A DNA stretch of 64,000 bases from Methanosphaera sp. (lineage in GTDB: Archaea > Methanobacteriota > Methanobacteria > Methanobacteriales > Methanobacteriaceae). Shown here piece by piece: positions 17,627-28,075 of this stretch. The notes under the pieces are model-generated. The model was not told the DNA's origin. It was given only the letters and a program-made list of their open reading frames with translations, and made no database searches. The position numbers and the translations under genes were made by a program. Numbering within the stretch: the first letter of the stretch is position 1; the number at the start of each line of letters is the position of its first letter. The stretch covers positions 310,001 to 374,000 of the forward strand of contig NZ_JALEKL010000009.1 in the NCBI RefSeq assembly GCF_022768985.1, written 5' to 3'.

Positions 17627-20600
17627 TTGATTATGTCATCAAAAAAATCAATTTTATTAACTTTAATGCTTTTCTTTGTTTTCATAGTCGGACTTACAGC
17701 AAGCTGTGCTGCAGACTCTGCAAATAGTAGCGTGCATACTACAGCAGATACAATTTCAGCAGATACAGTTTCAGTAGATACTGTTAGCTCTGATATTGAA
17801 GTAAAAGAAAAGACAATACCAAATAAGGAAATAAAATCAAACATAAAAGAAAATAAAAAACAGACAAAAAACGTGGATAAAACAACAAAAAAAGCAACAA
17901 CTCACGTTATTACAAATTCTACAATAGGTAATTACTTCATAAAAGATAATAATTACTCACTTGCAGATAACGTAGTTGCAGGAGATACACTTGATATTCA
18001 AGGAAATATCTCAAACCTCGATGATAAAAACTTCTCAATGATAGTTAACAAACCAGTTAACATAATATCATCAACAAAAGATGCATATATTGATCTTAAT
18101 ACAACAGCAGGAAGTCTTCTTGGTGAAAATCCTGGAACAGCATTTAACATAATAAATGGTGCAAATGGAACAAACATGTCAGGAATCTACCTCCACAACA
18201 CACAATTCTGGATAAGTGGAGTATCAAATGTTGTAATAAACAATATTTCAGCAGTAGTTGAAGATCAAAGAGTAGGAAGTGGAGTAGGACAAACATCAAT
18301 AAGAAACAATGCAACAAACATCACACTTAAAAACAGTTTCATATATACAAGAAACAATGGTGGAAGTAGTAGTGTTGTAATTGCATGGGCAGACTACTGT
18401 ACAATAGAAAATAACACCATTCAAGGTGAAGGTAATGTTGGAAACCTCTTCTATTTAACAACATACAATGTAAATCTTGAAATTCCAAATGGAACAATTG
18501 TAAATTCAAATAACAAATTTATAAACAACCATATTATAGGTCCTCAAATTGCATCAAATATTTGTGGTGGAATCTATGTATGTGGAAGTAACAACACAAT
18601 TGCAAACAACATAGTTGACACAAAAGGTGTAGGTCTTACAACCCAGTGGGGTACAAACCTTGTAATTGAAAACTACACAATTGAAAATAACACATTTAAT
18701 CAAGGTGCATCAATTAGTGCTGCATCAATAAGAAAATCAGTATATAGAAACAACACAGTAACCACTGGAAGAACAATAATTCGTGATTCTGTTGCAGAAA
18801 ATAACAAATTCCTTGGAAGTTGTACAATTACAAACTGTAACCTTACAAACAACACAATAAAAGGTGCTCTTACAATAAGTAATTCATCAAATGTAACAGG
18901 AAACTCACTTGAAACATTATATATTACATCTACAAGTTCAAAAGATAATGTAATTGAAAATAACAGAATTATTGCTAAAAATACAACAAAACCTGTAACT
19001 ATTAAAAGTACAAACAACACATTTAAAAACAACTACGTAGTTGGAATAACAACACCAGGTGATGAAGCATTAGATATTGCACAAGGCAATATTGTTGAAA
19101 ATACAACACCTGTATCAAATACAGTTACAATTACAGAAGAAAACTTTGGAAATTACTTTGATAATGATGGAAATCTATTAAGTGAAGAAATTCGTGACTT
19201 TACAACAATTAATATTCAAGGTACACTTACAGATAGAAAATTCATAATTAGCAATCTCATGGTTACAATTGAAGGTATAGATGCTACATTAAACAATGGA
19301 AAAATAACACTTGAAGAAGGTGCAGTTGCATACATTAAAAATATTAAATTTAATACAGAAGATATTGCAATTGAATTAAATTCAGATGACAGCCTTATTG
19401 AAAATGTAACAATTAATACAAGCAGTAGTGATGCTGCAATTGCTATAGATGGTAATGGTAACACAGTAACAAAATCTACAATTACATTAAGTAATGAAAC
19501 TTCAGCTAAAGCAGTTACAATAAAAGGATCAAATAATAAAATTACAAACAATAATATTACCTCTAATAAAGCAGCAAGTGTAAATGCTATTATTGTTGAT
19601 GGAGATTCAGTTGGAAATAATATCTTATCAAATACAATTACAATTAACAATGCAACAGATGCAAAAGCAGTTGTTATAAATGGTAAATTTAATCATTCAC
19701 AAGTTTCATCAAACAATATCTATATTAATGCTACAAATGTATGTGCTATTGATGCAACAGGTGATATGGAATCTGCTGTAATTAATACAAATAAAATCTT
19801 TGTAGGTACAGCAAATACATTTAAAGCAATAGCTATTAAAGGTAACCTTGATAATGTTACAGTAAATTCAAATAATATACAAACTAAAAATACAACAACA
19901 ATAAATGCAATAGAAGTAATTGGTGACTTTACAAACAAAGCACAAATTGCAAGAAATACAATTAACATAACAAATGCTGACTCTATTGTTGCTGTAAATG
20001 TAACAGGAACACTCTATAGTGGTTCTTTTGTAAGTACACATATCATTAATATTACAGGTAAAAATGTTATTGGTATAACAGTTGATAAATTAACAAACTC
20101 AACAGAGCTTCGTTCAAATTCAATGAATATTACAGCTACAGAACAATCAGATGCTAATGTTGGAATTATTGTATCAGGAGAAAACTATACTGTTGCATCA
20201 AATACAGTAAATGGTAATGTATTACCATTAAAAGTATATGATTCAGAAAATGTAAGAGTTGAAAGATTATATGGTAATATTACACAAGCTGTAGTATTTA
20301 GTAATGTTACAAATAATTCATCATTTATTAATTCAAATATTAACTCAACAGCTAATATTGCATTAAAACTTATTGACTCTAAAAAAGTAAATGTAACAAA
20401 CAATGTATTTAAAATGGCATCAAAAGAATTCTATGGTAACAATGCTGTAGAAGCAAAAGCTGAAGATAACAACATAATTTACAACAACAAACCATATATG
20501 ACATCACTTAAAATTGAAGGTGTAGATAATCTTAAAGTTGATGTGCCAGTAGAAATTACAATCACAATCTTAGATGAAAACAATACAGCTGTAAAATATT

Positions 20601-22582
20601 CAAGTTCACAGTCAATGATTGTATCAATTAATGGTCAGAAAACAACAATTAAAGCTACAACATACACATTTACATTAACACCTAGTGCTATTGAAAATAT
20701 AATTGAAGTAGAATTTAATGATAAAAATAATTACTATGCACCAATTAGTGAAACAAATACATACAATGCTACAATTGGAACACCTAAAATTATAATTTCA
20801 GGTCATGAAAACTTAAAAATTGATGAACCATCAGAAATTACAATTACAGTTGTAGATGAAAATAACAATACAATTAATGCTGATAACTTCTCATTTAATG
20901 TATCAATAAATGGTGAACTTGTTGAAGTTAATTCAACATCATACACATTTACATTAACACCTGATGTAATTAAAAATACAATCAGAGCAAACTTCACAGA
21001 TAACACTGGTGCAAGAGAAAATGCAACACTCTCAAGAGATATTAAAGCTGCAAAATCTGATGTATATGCACCTGTAAAAATAGATATTCAAGGTCTTAAC
21101 TTAGTTGTTGGTAAAACATCAACAGTAACAATTACAATTGAATATACAAATGGTACACAAGTACCTAAACTTACAGATGGATCATTTATTGTATATGTTG
21201 GTGATGATGAATATAAAGTAAATGATACAACAGTTACAATTAATATTACACCAACATCAACAAGAAAAATAACAGTAGATATAGAATATACAGATAACAC
21301 TGGAAGAACAAGAAGTACTTCTCAAGCATATATAACTAGTGTTGCAAAACGTAATGCAACAGTAACAGTAGATGTAAATGATACAAAAATCTTTGAAGAC
21401 ATCAACATGTCAATTAAAGTTTTAGAAGATGCAACAGCTGTAAATGAAGGAAAAGCAATAATAAAAATAGATGATGAAGTAGTTGGAGAAGTAAATGTTA
21501 CAAATGGAGTTGTAGACTTCACATATGAAAATTCAACACTTCCAACAGGTCAACACATTGTATTAGTCGAATTCACATCACCTAATTACAACTCATACAC
21601 AGCAAATGCAACATTTACAATTACAAAATATGATATTGAAGATGTTACAATTGAAGGATTTGATGTAAAAGTTGGTAAAAATACAACAATTACTGCAACA
21701 ATTGTAGATGAAAATGGTAAAGCTATAGATTCAATTAAAGATGTTGAAGTATTAATTGATGGCATATCAGTTGCTAATAAAACAATAATCATACAAAATG
21801 GAAAACTTGAAATTGATATTCCTACAAGCTCACTTAAAGTTGGACAACACTCAGTTGTTGTTAATATTAAAGAAGATGAAATTAACTATGCATCTGATGT
21901 TTCAGCTGCAATTAGTATAATTAAAGGTAATGCTAATATTAACATACAAAAACTTGATGTAATCTATGCTGGAAGTAACATTACACTCATTGCTGTAGTT
22001 ACAGATGATGAAGGTAAAGTATTAAATGATGGTAAAGTTGCATTTAAATTAAATGGTAAAACACTTAAAGATGCAGATGGTAAAGCAATCACTGTAAAAG
22101 TTGAAAATGGTGTTGCAAAACTTGTATATGAAATACCTAAAGATTATTCAGCAAAAGATTATAAACTTACAGCAGTATATGAATCAAATACAATCACAAG
22201 ATCTGAAGCTACAGAAATAATTACAATACAAAAAGCAAACATTGTAATTACACCTGAAGCATTAATTTATGATGAAGATGGTAACTTAGCAATTAAAGCT
22301 AGTGTTAAAACAGTATTTGATCAAGAAATTACAAATGCTCAGAAAGTTACAGTAAAAGTTAATGGAAAAGCTATTATTAATAAATTAACAATTAATAATG
22401 GTATAATTGACATTAAACAAGCTGTTGGAATTAAAAAAGGAGAAGCTAAAATTACAATTATTGTTGGTGAAAACAGTAAATATGCACAATCTAGAATTGA
22501 AACATCAATCTATGTATTACCACAAGCAAATCCTAAAACAGCTAAAATGTCAAATTCTACAATCATAGCTGCTAAAGTATAG
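17627..22582 (+). CDS. Large Asn/Thr-rich adhesin-like surface protein
   Basis: Secreted surface protein, about 1650 residues, of the adhesin-like class abundant in gut Methanobacteriales. It has a signal peptide (KKSILLTLMLFFVFIVGLTASCAA), a Lys/Thr-rich linker, then a conserved module (THVITNSTIGNYF ... LDIQGNISNLDDKNFS). Parallel beta-helix type NNxI repeats follow to about residue 950. A second GNYF unit occurs near 510-530, and 33-36-residue repeats run at about 620-860. Then come three 85-90-residue Ig-like repeats and several Big-type Ig domains (FKLNGKTLKDADGK). No C-terminal membrane anchor or pseudomurein-binding motif was seen. GGGAG lies 6 bases before TTG 17627 and 12 before ATG 17633. 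Substrate unknown. Confidence 0.88.
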   Translation: MIMSSKKSILLTLMLFFVFIVGLTASCAADSANSSVHTTADTISADTVSVDTVSSDIEVKEKTIPNKEIKSNIKENKKQTKNVDKTTKKATTHVITNSTIGNYFIKDNNYSLADNVVAGDTLDIQGNISNLDDKNFSMIVNKPVNIISSTKDAYIDLNTTAGSLLGENPGTAFNIINGANGTNMSGIYLHNTQFWISGVSNVVINNISAVVEDQRVGSGVGQTSIRNNATNITLKNSFIYTRNNGGSSSVVIAWADYCTIENNTIQGEGNVGNLFYLTTYNVNLEIPNGTIVNSNNKFINNHIIGPQIASNICGGIYVCGSNNTIANNIVDTKGVGLTTQWGTNLVIENYTIENNTFNQGASISAASIRKSVYRNNTVTTGRTIIRDSVAENNKFLGSCTITNCNLTNNTIKGALTISNSSNVTGNSLETLYITSTSSKDNVIENNRIIAKNTTKPVTIKSTNNTFKNNYVVGITTPGDEALDIAQGNIVENTTPVSNTVTITEENFGNYFDNDGNLLSEEIRDFTTINIQGTLTDRKFIISNLMVTIEGIDATLNNGKITLEEGAVAYIKNIKFNTEDIAIELNSDDSLIENVTINTSSSDAAIAIDGNGNTVTKSTITLSNETSAKAVTIKGSNNKITNNNITSNKAASVNAIIVDGDSVGNNILSNTITINNATDAKAVVINGKFNHSQVSSNNIYINATNVCAIDATGDMESAVINTNKIFVGTANTFKAIAIKGNLDNVTVNSNNIQTKNTTTINAIEVIGDFTNKAQIARNTINITNADSIVAVNVTGTLYSGSFVSTHIINITGKNVIGITVDKLTNSTELRSNSMNITATEQSDANVGIIVSGENYTVASNTVNGNVLPLKVYDSENVRVERLYGNITQAVVFSNVTNNSSFINSNINSTANIALKLIDSKKVNVTNNVFKMASKEFYGNNAVEAKAEDNNIIYNNKPYMTSLKIEGVDNLKVDVPVEITITILDENNTAVKYSSSQSMIVSINGQKTTIKATTYTFTLTPSAIENIIEVEFNDKNNYYAPISETNTYNATIGTPKIIISGHENLKIDEPSEITITVVDENNNTINADNFSFNVSINGELVEVNSTSYTFTLTPDVIKNTIRANFTDNTGARENATLSRDIKAAKSDVYAPVKIDIQGLNLVVGKTSTVTITIEYTNGTQVPKLTDGSFIVYVGDDEYKVNDTTVTINITPTSTRKITVDIEYTDNTGRTRSTSQAYITSVAKRNATVTVDVNDTKIFEDINMSIKVLEDATAVNEGKAIIKIDDEVVGEVNVTNGVVDFTYENSTLPTGQHIVLVEFTSPNYNSYTANATFTITKYDIEDVTIEGFDVKVGKNTTITATIVDENGKAIDSIKDVEVLIDGISVANKTIIIQNGKLEIDIPTSSLKVGQHSVVVNIKEDEINYASDVSAAISIIKGNANINIQKLDVIYAGSNITLIAVVTDDEGKVLNDGKVAFKLNGKTLKDADGKAITVKVENGVAKLVYEIPKDYSAKDYKLTAVYESNTITRSEATEIITIQKANIVITPEALIYDEDGNLAIKASVKTVFDQEITNAQKVTVKVNGKAIINKLTINNGIIDIKQAVGIKKGEAKITIIVGENSKYAQSRIETSIYVLPQANPKTAKMSNSTIIAAKV

Positions 22583-22630
22583 AAGGTTATATTTTACTAT
22601 AACTTTCCCACTTAACCACCCCTTTTTTTT
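22583..22630 (+). terminator. Hairpin plus oligo-T after the first adhesin-like gene
   Basis: A 9-bp stem (AAGGTTATA / TATAACTTT, one G-U pair, 6-nt loop) directly follows the stop and is followed after a C-rich patch by eight T residues at 22623-22630. Confidence 0.6.
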
Positions 22631-22872
22631 ATATTATTAAATTTAATTTATCTGATTTTGAAAATATGCTCTTCTTTTTATGTATTTCTGATTTTTTTTT
22701 AAATTATTCTTAAGGGATTTTTAAATAAAGACTATAGATACTTGTTTTTTTAAAAATAGTATTAAATATTGTAAGATATATAAAATTATAGTAACTATTA
22801 AATTAATTTTTATTTTTCTTAAAATTTTATTTAATAGATTATTTAATATTAACGAATTATTAGGAGTAAAAT

Positions 22873-25800
22873 GTGACTATGAATAATAAAAAGTCAACCT
22901 TATTTTTCATCACACTCCTTGTATTAATAATTGGAATATCATCAACATATGCAGCAAACATAACAGATGATACCAATTCAAATACACAAACTACAACTGA
23001 TACAATAAGTATAGATGTAGCAAGTGATACAAACATACAAGCAAATAGTGATGAAAATAAGCAGATAAAAACAGAAAATAGTAAAGAAACTAAAAAAGCA
23101 AAAACACATATAATTACAAATCAAACAGTGGGAAACTACTTCCTTAAAGACAATGAATATAAACTAGCAGACAATGTAAAAGAAGGAGATACACTTGATA
23201 TACAAGGAAATATCTCAAATCTTGATGATAAAAACTTCTCAATGGTAATTAACAGACCAGTAAATGTAATATCATCAACAAATGATGCATACATCGACCT
23301 TAATACAACAGCAGGAAGTCTAATGGGAGAAGATGCTGGTGCAGTATTTGGTATAGTTACAGGTGCAGATGGTACAAATGTAACAGGAATATATCTTCAC
23401 AATACACAACTATGGATAAGTGCAGTATCACATGTAACACTAGATAATATCTCAGCAATAGTTGAAGAACAAAGAGTTGGAAGTGGACTTGGACAAACAT
23501 CAATAAGAAACAATGCAACATACATCACACTAAAAAACAGTCATATATCAACAACAAACAATGGTGGAAGTAGTAGTGTAGTACTTGCATGGGCAGATCA
23601 TTGTACTATTGAAAACAATACAATTGAAGGAATAGGAAATGTTGGAAACATCTTCTATCTTACAACATACAACTTAAATAATGAACCTCCAGAAGGAGTA
23701 ATTCCAAATTCAAACAATATTATACGTAACAACCGTATAACAGGACCTGCTACAGCTGCAACCATATGTTATGGTATGTGTCTTACTGGACATAACAATA
23801 CAGTAGATAACAACACAATTACATATTCAGGTACAGGAATTACATCACAATGGGGAAATTCAAATTTAAACAATACAATAATTACAAATAATAAAATTCT
23901 AGGTGGAGCATCATTTATTGGAACATCATTTACAAATACAACATATGCAAACAATACATTTACAGGATCCATAGCATTTGGTAGCGACAAAATTGAAAAT
24001 CAAGTATTTGGAAATAATACTATAACATTCACTGGATCTGAAGTTACAAACTGTACAATAAATGGAGTATGTACACTTACAAATGCAACAATGACAAATT
24101 CAACAATTACATCTATCTTAAAACTTAATGGAAATACCTCAGTATCAAATTGTAATATTCATAATGTTTCAATGGAAACCATGAGAAAAGACAACAACAC
24201 ACTAGTAAATAACAATATTTCAACACCTGTTAAAATTATGAGATCAAAAGACAATACACTAAAAAACAATACAATTAAAGTTCCAGATGATTATGCTATA
24301 CAAGTTTCATCATCAACAGGAAATATAATTAGTGGAAATACACTTATTGCAAAATCATTATATGGTAATGCTGCAATAAAACTAGCAGGTGCAACAAATC
24401 CAAATACAATTGAAAATAACTATCCAATAGAAACAAAAACAGAACTTAGAAGTTCAATTAAAGGAGGAGTTGTTGAAATTACAGCAGAAGTAACAGATGT
24501 ACTAGCAAATAATACAATTAACCAGGGAGTTGTAGTATTTAAAATTAATGATACAACAATTGGACAAGCACAAGTTAAAAATGGAGTAGCAGTATTAAAT
24601 TACACAATTCCTACTAGTATGAATGGTGATGTTGAAGTTGTAGCAACATATACTGATGATAAAATTAATTCAAGTAGTAATACAACTACATTTACAATTA
24701 TAAAAACTGATATTAAAGATTTAGATATTAAATTAGATGATATTCAATCTGGAGATAATATCATAATTAATGAAGTATTAATGGATGTAAATAATAATCC
24801 TCTTAAAGAAGATGTTAATGTTGAAGTATTAGTTGATGATGTATCTGTATCTAATATAACAGTTGTTAATGGTCAACTTAATGTGGAAATTCCATCAAGC
24901 AATATTAAAGCTAGAAATCATATAATTAAAGTATTAGTTAAAGAAAGTTATGCATATAATGCTAAAGAATTTACATCAAATATTAAAGTTATAGGTAATG
25001 CTATAGTTGATGTAACTGCAAATAATCCTAAAACACTAGGAAATATTAATATTATTGCAACTGTATTTGATACAGAAAATAAGGCAGTAAATACTGGTAG
25101 TGTAAGCTTTAAAATAAATGGTAAAACACTTAAAGATGCAAGTGGTAATGTAATTTATGCAGATGTAAATAAAGGATTTGCTAAATTAAATTATGAACTT
25201 TCAGATGAATATAAAACTGGAAACTATGAAATAAAAGCAATATTTACTGATGAATCATACAATACAAAAACAGCTACAAGTAAATTTGTAATTTTAAGAT
25301 CAACTATTGATGAAATTAACTATCCTGATATTGAAATTAAAACACATGAAAATACAACACTTAACATGACACTTAAAGATACAGATGGTAATGCTTTAGT
25401 TGGAAATGTTAAAGTTACAATAAAACTTAATGGTAAAACATTTACAAACATGGTAGTTAAAGATGGACAGCTTAATATTGATCTTAATGTAGCAGGACAA
25501 AAAGCAAAAATGCATACATTAACACTTAAAGTTGGAGAAAATGGACTTTATAATGCATATAGTAGTGATATTAATCTTAATATCTTAAAACGTAGTGTTG
25601 ATGTTGTTGTTAAAACACCACAAAATTCTAAAGCTGCACAGACATTCCCAGTTTATGTAACAGTTAAAGAAGATGGTGTGGCTGTAAATGGTGGTAGTGT
25701 TACATTTAAAGTAAATGGTAAAACACTTAAAGATGCAGATGGTAACGTTGTAGTTTGTGATGTTAAAGATGGACAAGCTGTAATTATGAATAAATTACCA

Positions 25801-26193
25801 TCACATGTATATGCTGGTAATGCATCAATTGTTGCTATCTATAAAAATGATGGATATGAAACAGCTAATGCTACTACATCATTTAATGTTTCAAAAGCTG
25901 ATATTGGTGATGTAAATATTGTTGCAAGAAGTATTAATAAAGGTAAAAATACAACACTTAAAGCTACAATTTATGATGAAAGCTACACTAAAGTTACATC
26001 TTCTGCTAAAGCTGTAGTTAAAATTAATGGTAAAACTTTTACACAAACTAGAATTGTTGATGGTAAATTAGATGTTAACTTTGATACTTCATCACTAAAA
26101 GCTGGTAGTACATATAATGTTACAGTTGTTATTGGTGAAAATAAGTTATATAATTCTAAAGTATTAGAAGTTCCACTTACAATTAAAGCATAA
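22873..26193 (+). CDS. Second adhesin-like surface protein, tandem paralogue
   Basis: Secreted adhesin-like protein of 1106 residues. The signal peptide ends near TYA. Residues about 75-290 are nearly the same as the N-terminal module of the preceding gene (shared SNLDDKNFSM, AYIDLNTTAGSL, GSGLGQTSIRNNAT, NNGGSSSVV, AWADHCTIENNTI). The beta-helix region is shorter, and it is followed by about six Ig-like repeats with the shared string KINGKTLKDA/KVNGKTLKDADG. No C-terminal anchor is visible. AGGAG stands 6 bases before GTG 22873 and 12 before ATG 22879, the same layout as its paralogue. The pair arose by duplication with C-terminal divergence; both probably face host or microbial surfaces. 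Confidence 0.88.
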   Translation: MTMNNKKSTLFFITLLVLIIGISSTYAANITDDTNSNTQTTTDTISIDVASDTNIQANSDENKQIKTENSKETKKAKTHIITNQTVGNYFLKDNEYKLADNVKEGDTLDIQGNISNLDDKNFSMVINRPVNVISSTNDAYIDLNTTAGSLMGEDAGAVFGIVTGADGTNVTGIYLHNTQLWISAVSHVTLDNISAIVEEQRVGSGLGQTSIRNNATYITLKNSHISTTNNGGSSSVVLAWADHCTIENNTIEGIGNVGNIFYLTTYNLNNEPPEGVIPNSNNIIRNNRITGPATAATICYGMCLTGHNNTVDNNTITYSGTGITSQWGNSNLNNTIITNNKILGGASFIGTSFTNTTYANNTFTGSIAFGSDKIENQVFGNNTITFTGSEVTNCTINGVCTLTNATMTNSTITSILKLNGNTSVSNCNIHNVSMETMRKDNNTLVNNNISTPVKIMRSKDNTLKNNTIKVPDDYAIQVSSSTGNIISGNTLIAKSLYGNAAIKLAGATNPNTIENNYPIETKTELRSSIKGGVVEITAEVTDVLANNTINQGVVVFKINDTTIGQAQVKNGVAVLNYTIPTSMNGDVEVVATYTDDKINSSSNTTTFTIIKTDIKDLDIKLDDIQSGDNIIINEVLMDVNNNPLKEDVNVEVLVDDVSVSNITVVNGQLNVEIPSSNIKARNHIIKVLVKESYAYNAKEFTSNIKVIGNAIVDVTANNPKTLGNINIIATVFDTENKAVNTGSVSFKINGKTLKDASGNVIYADVNKGFAKLNYELSDEYKTGNYEIKAIFTDESYNTKTATSKFVILRSTIDEINYPDIEIKTHENTTLNMTLKDTDGNALVGNVKVTIKLNGKTFTNMVVKDGQLNIDLNVAGQKAKMHTLTLKVGENGLYNAYSSDINLNILKRSVDVVVKTPQNSKAAQTFPVYVTVKEDGVAVNGGSVTFKVNGKTLKDADGNVVVCDVKDGQAVIMNKLPSHVYAGNASIVAIYKNDGYETANATTSFNVSKADIGDVNIVARSINKGKNTTLKATIYDESYTKVTSSAKAVVKINGKTFTQTRIVDGKLDVNFDTSSLKAGSTYNVTVVIGENKLYNSKVLEVPLTIKA

Positions 26194-26215
26194 GTTTTAT
26201 TTCATACAACATATT

Positions 26216-26273
26216 AACCTCCCAATTCTTTTTTATTTTTTTTTTATTATAATAGTCTCATACTTTTTTTATT
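26216..26273 (+). terminator. T-rich terminator after the second adhesin-like gene
   Basis: A CCTCCC patch followed by runs of six, ten and seven T residues, the same pyrimidine-then-T layout as after the first adhesin-like gene. No strong stem was seen. Confidence 0.4.
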
Positions 26274-26402
26274 AAATATCATTATCTTCTTTTAACAATT
26301 GTTAAATTTATTCACCTAACATTTTTATAGTATTTTTAATTAACTTTTTAATATAGAAGAATTTTAACTAGAAATATATAATAGGTTTAATTTAGTGATT
26401 AT

Positions 26403-27650
26403 ATGACAAAAACAATAGAAGATATACAGCAAAAAATTGATACAGATGATGCTGTAATTTTAACAGCTGAGGAATTAAAAGCTAAACTTCGAGATGGTGA
26501 AGATGTTAGCATTGATGATGTGGACGTTGTAACATGTGCAACAAGTGGTGTAATGTCAGGAACAGCAGCACTCCTCCATATGCAGGTTGCAGAACCTGGT
26601 GCTTTTGCAAAAGCACGTGAGGTATACATTAATGGTATTGAAGCATATCCTGGACCTTGTCCTAATGAACTTCTTGGATCTGTTGATGTAATGTTATATG
26701 GTACAAATCACAGCAGTACTATTGATGACTATGGTGGAGGTTTCCTTCTTAAAGACCTAATTGATGGAAAGGAAGTTGAAGTTGTAGTAATAGACTATGA
26801 GGGAAATAAATTCACACGCAACTTAACACTTGATGATATGCAAACAGCACGTCTTATTGGTACACGTATGGCATTTAAGAATTATAACTCATTTACAAAT
26901 CCATCACCTGATGCTCAGAAGTCAATATTTAATGTTTCTGCAATGGAAGGTCCTTATAATTCATACTCCTTTAGTGGATGTGGTGATATAAATCCACTTG
27001 CAAATGATCCTGATGGAAGAATTATAAAACAGGGCTATAAGGCATTAGTTAATGGTGCTGAAGCTATGATTATTGACAATGGTACACGCAGTAGTGACGA
27101 AAAGCCTAATCTTCTTTTAACTGCTGATATTAAGGATATGGATTCATACTATGTTGGTGGTTTTAAAACAGGTCTTGGTCCTGAAATATATAATACTGTT
27201 GCTGTTGCAATTCCTGTAGTTGATGAGGATGTTCTTAGAAATCTTAAAGTACTAAATAAGGATATTGATCTTCCTGTATGTGATATTCATGGAAGACATC
27301 TTCCTATTGACACTATAGATTATTCTATATGGGATGATAGTGACTGTCGTCCTGTTGCTGATGTTGATAAATGTTTTGATTGTATTCCATGTTTATGTGA
27401 ACTTTACTGTCCTGTAAATGCATTTAAAAAACCAGCACAGATCGATACCGAGGCATGTTATGGTTGTGGATACTGTTCTGTTGTATGTCCAAGAGGTGTT
27501 TCTGAGATGAATCTTGGTAGTATTACAGTAAATAGTGAAGATAAAGAACGTAAAATCCCTGTTACATGCAGACAGTCTGATAAAAAACGTGCAAATGAAA
27601 TGGCAAATGATCTTAGAGATGCACTTCGTGATGGATCATTTAAATTATAA
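26403..27650 (+). CDS. Methanogenesis marker 16 metalloprotein (HcyBio/DUF39 plus ferredoxin)
   Basis: Protein of the homocysteine-biosynthesis (HcyBio, DUF39) family fused to a 4Fe-4S ferredoxin domain. Related archaeal proteins are implicated in making homocysteine from aspartate semialdehyde with sulfide. The DUF39 region covers about 1-310 (TCATSGVMSGTAALLH about 44-59, NGIEAYPGPCPNELLGSVD, SFSGCGDINPL). The C-terminal part has CFDCIPCLCELYCPVNAF and CYGCGYCSVVCPRGV, two four-cysteine cluster motifs. 415 residues matches the marker-16 form, which lacks the CBS domains of related versions. ATG at 26403 has no strong ribosome binding site. It stands alone after the adhesin pair. Confidence 0.88.
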   Translation: MTKTIEDIQQKIDTDDAVILTAEELKAKLRDGEDVSIDDVDVVTCATSGVMSGTAALLHMQVAEPGAFAKAREVYINGIEAYPGPCPNELLGSVDVMLYGTNHSSTIDDYGGGFLLKDLIDGKEVEVVVIDYEGNKFTRNLTLDDMQTARLIGTRMAFKNYNSFTNPSPDAQKSIFNVSAMEGPYNSYSFSGCGDINPLANDPDGRIIKQGYKALVNGAEAMIIDNGTRSSDEKPNLLLTADIKDMDSYYVGGFKTGLGPEIYNTVAVAIPVVDEDVLRNLKVLNKDIDLPVCDIHGRHLPIDTIDYSIWDDSDCRPVADVDKCFDCIPCLCELYCPVNAFKKPAQIDTEACYGCGYCSVVCPRGVSEMNLGSITVNSEDKERKIPVTCRQSDKKRANEMANDLRDALRDGSFKL

Positions 27651-27840
27651 TTTTATAGAGGCTTTAATTTATTAACAGAACTTGTTTATATGTTTTTTTG
27701 AATTTATAAACATTTTTTTGTTAATATTTTTCTTTTTTATTTGATTATATCTGCTTATTTTTATTATTATTTATTTTTTAGTAATATTTCTATTTTTTAG
27801 TGGTTGTGTTTATTTCTATTTTTTATGTATTAAAACTGGT

Positions 27841-27910
27841 AATTTATCATGATTTATCGTTATATTTAGTTATTATGTCTATTTTATAATAGTAATAATT
27901 TATCATGATT
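27841..27910 (+). repeat. Two 14-bp direct repeats upstream of the adh promoter
   Basis: AATTTATCATGATT occurs at 27841-27854 and again at 27897-27910, 56 bases apart. Each copy contains the palindrome ATCATGAT. The second copy ends 17 bases before the BRE of the alcohol dehydrogenase promoter. Position and repetition suggest a regulator-binding site. In AT-rich DNA a chance repeat cannot be excluded, but the C/G-containing core makes it less likely. Confidence 0.45.
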
Positions 27911-27927
27911 AATAATTATAGATTTTA

Positions 27928-27943
27928 GAAACCTTTATATATA
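27928..27943 (+). promoter_or_regulatory. Strong TATA promoter for the alcohol dehydrogenase gene
   Basis: GAAACC followed by TTTATATATA is a textbook archaeal BRE plus TATA box. Transcription should begin near 27967, leaving a leader of about 110 nt before the ATG at 28076. The distance from any other gene makes it a dedicated promoter. Confidence 0.6.
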
Positions 27944-28075
27944 AACCAAGCACAAATAGAAAACTACAGATTAATACGTATTATTCTTTAAAAAAATCAA
28001 GATTAGAATTCTAATTTATATAGTAAAAAAAATGAAAAAATAAAATAAAATCTTAATATAAAGGTGGAATTAAAA

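Larger units (their letters stand above)
27651..28075. other. Regulatory spacer before the alcohol dehydrogenase gene
   Basis: This 425-bp region begins with T-rich terminator-like DNA. From about 27840 it holds a repeated 14-base motif, a strong TATA box at 27934-27943 and a leader of roughly 110 nt. No coding frame was supported. Confidence 0.5.

Noticed and set aside
17627-26193. The two adhesin-like genes as one gene broken by a frameshift
   Set aside because: Each has its own ribosome binding site, signal peptide and terminator, and the N-terminal modules are duplicated rather than continuous.
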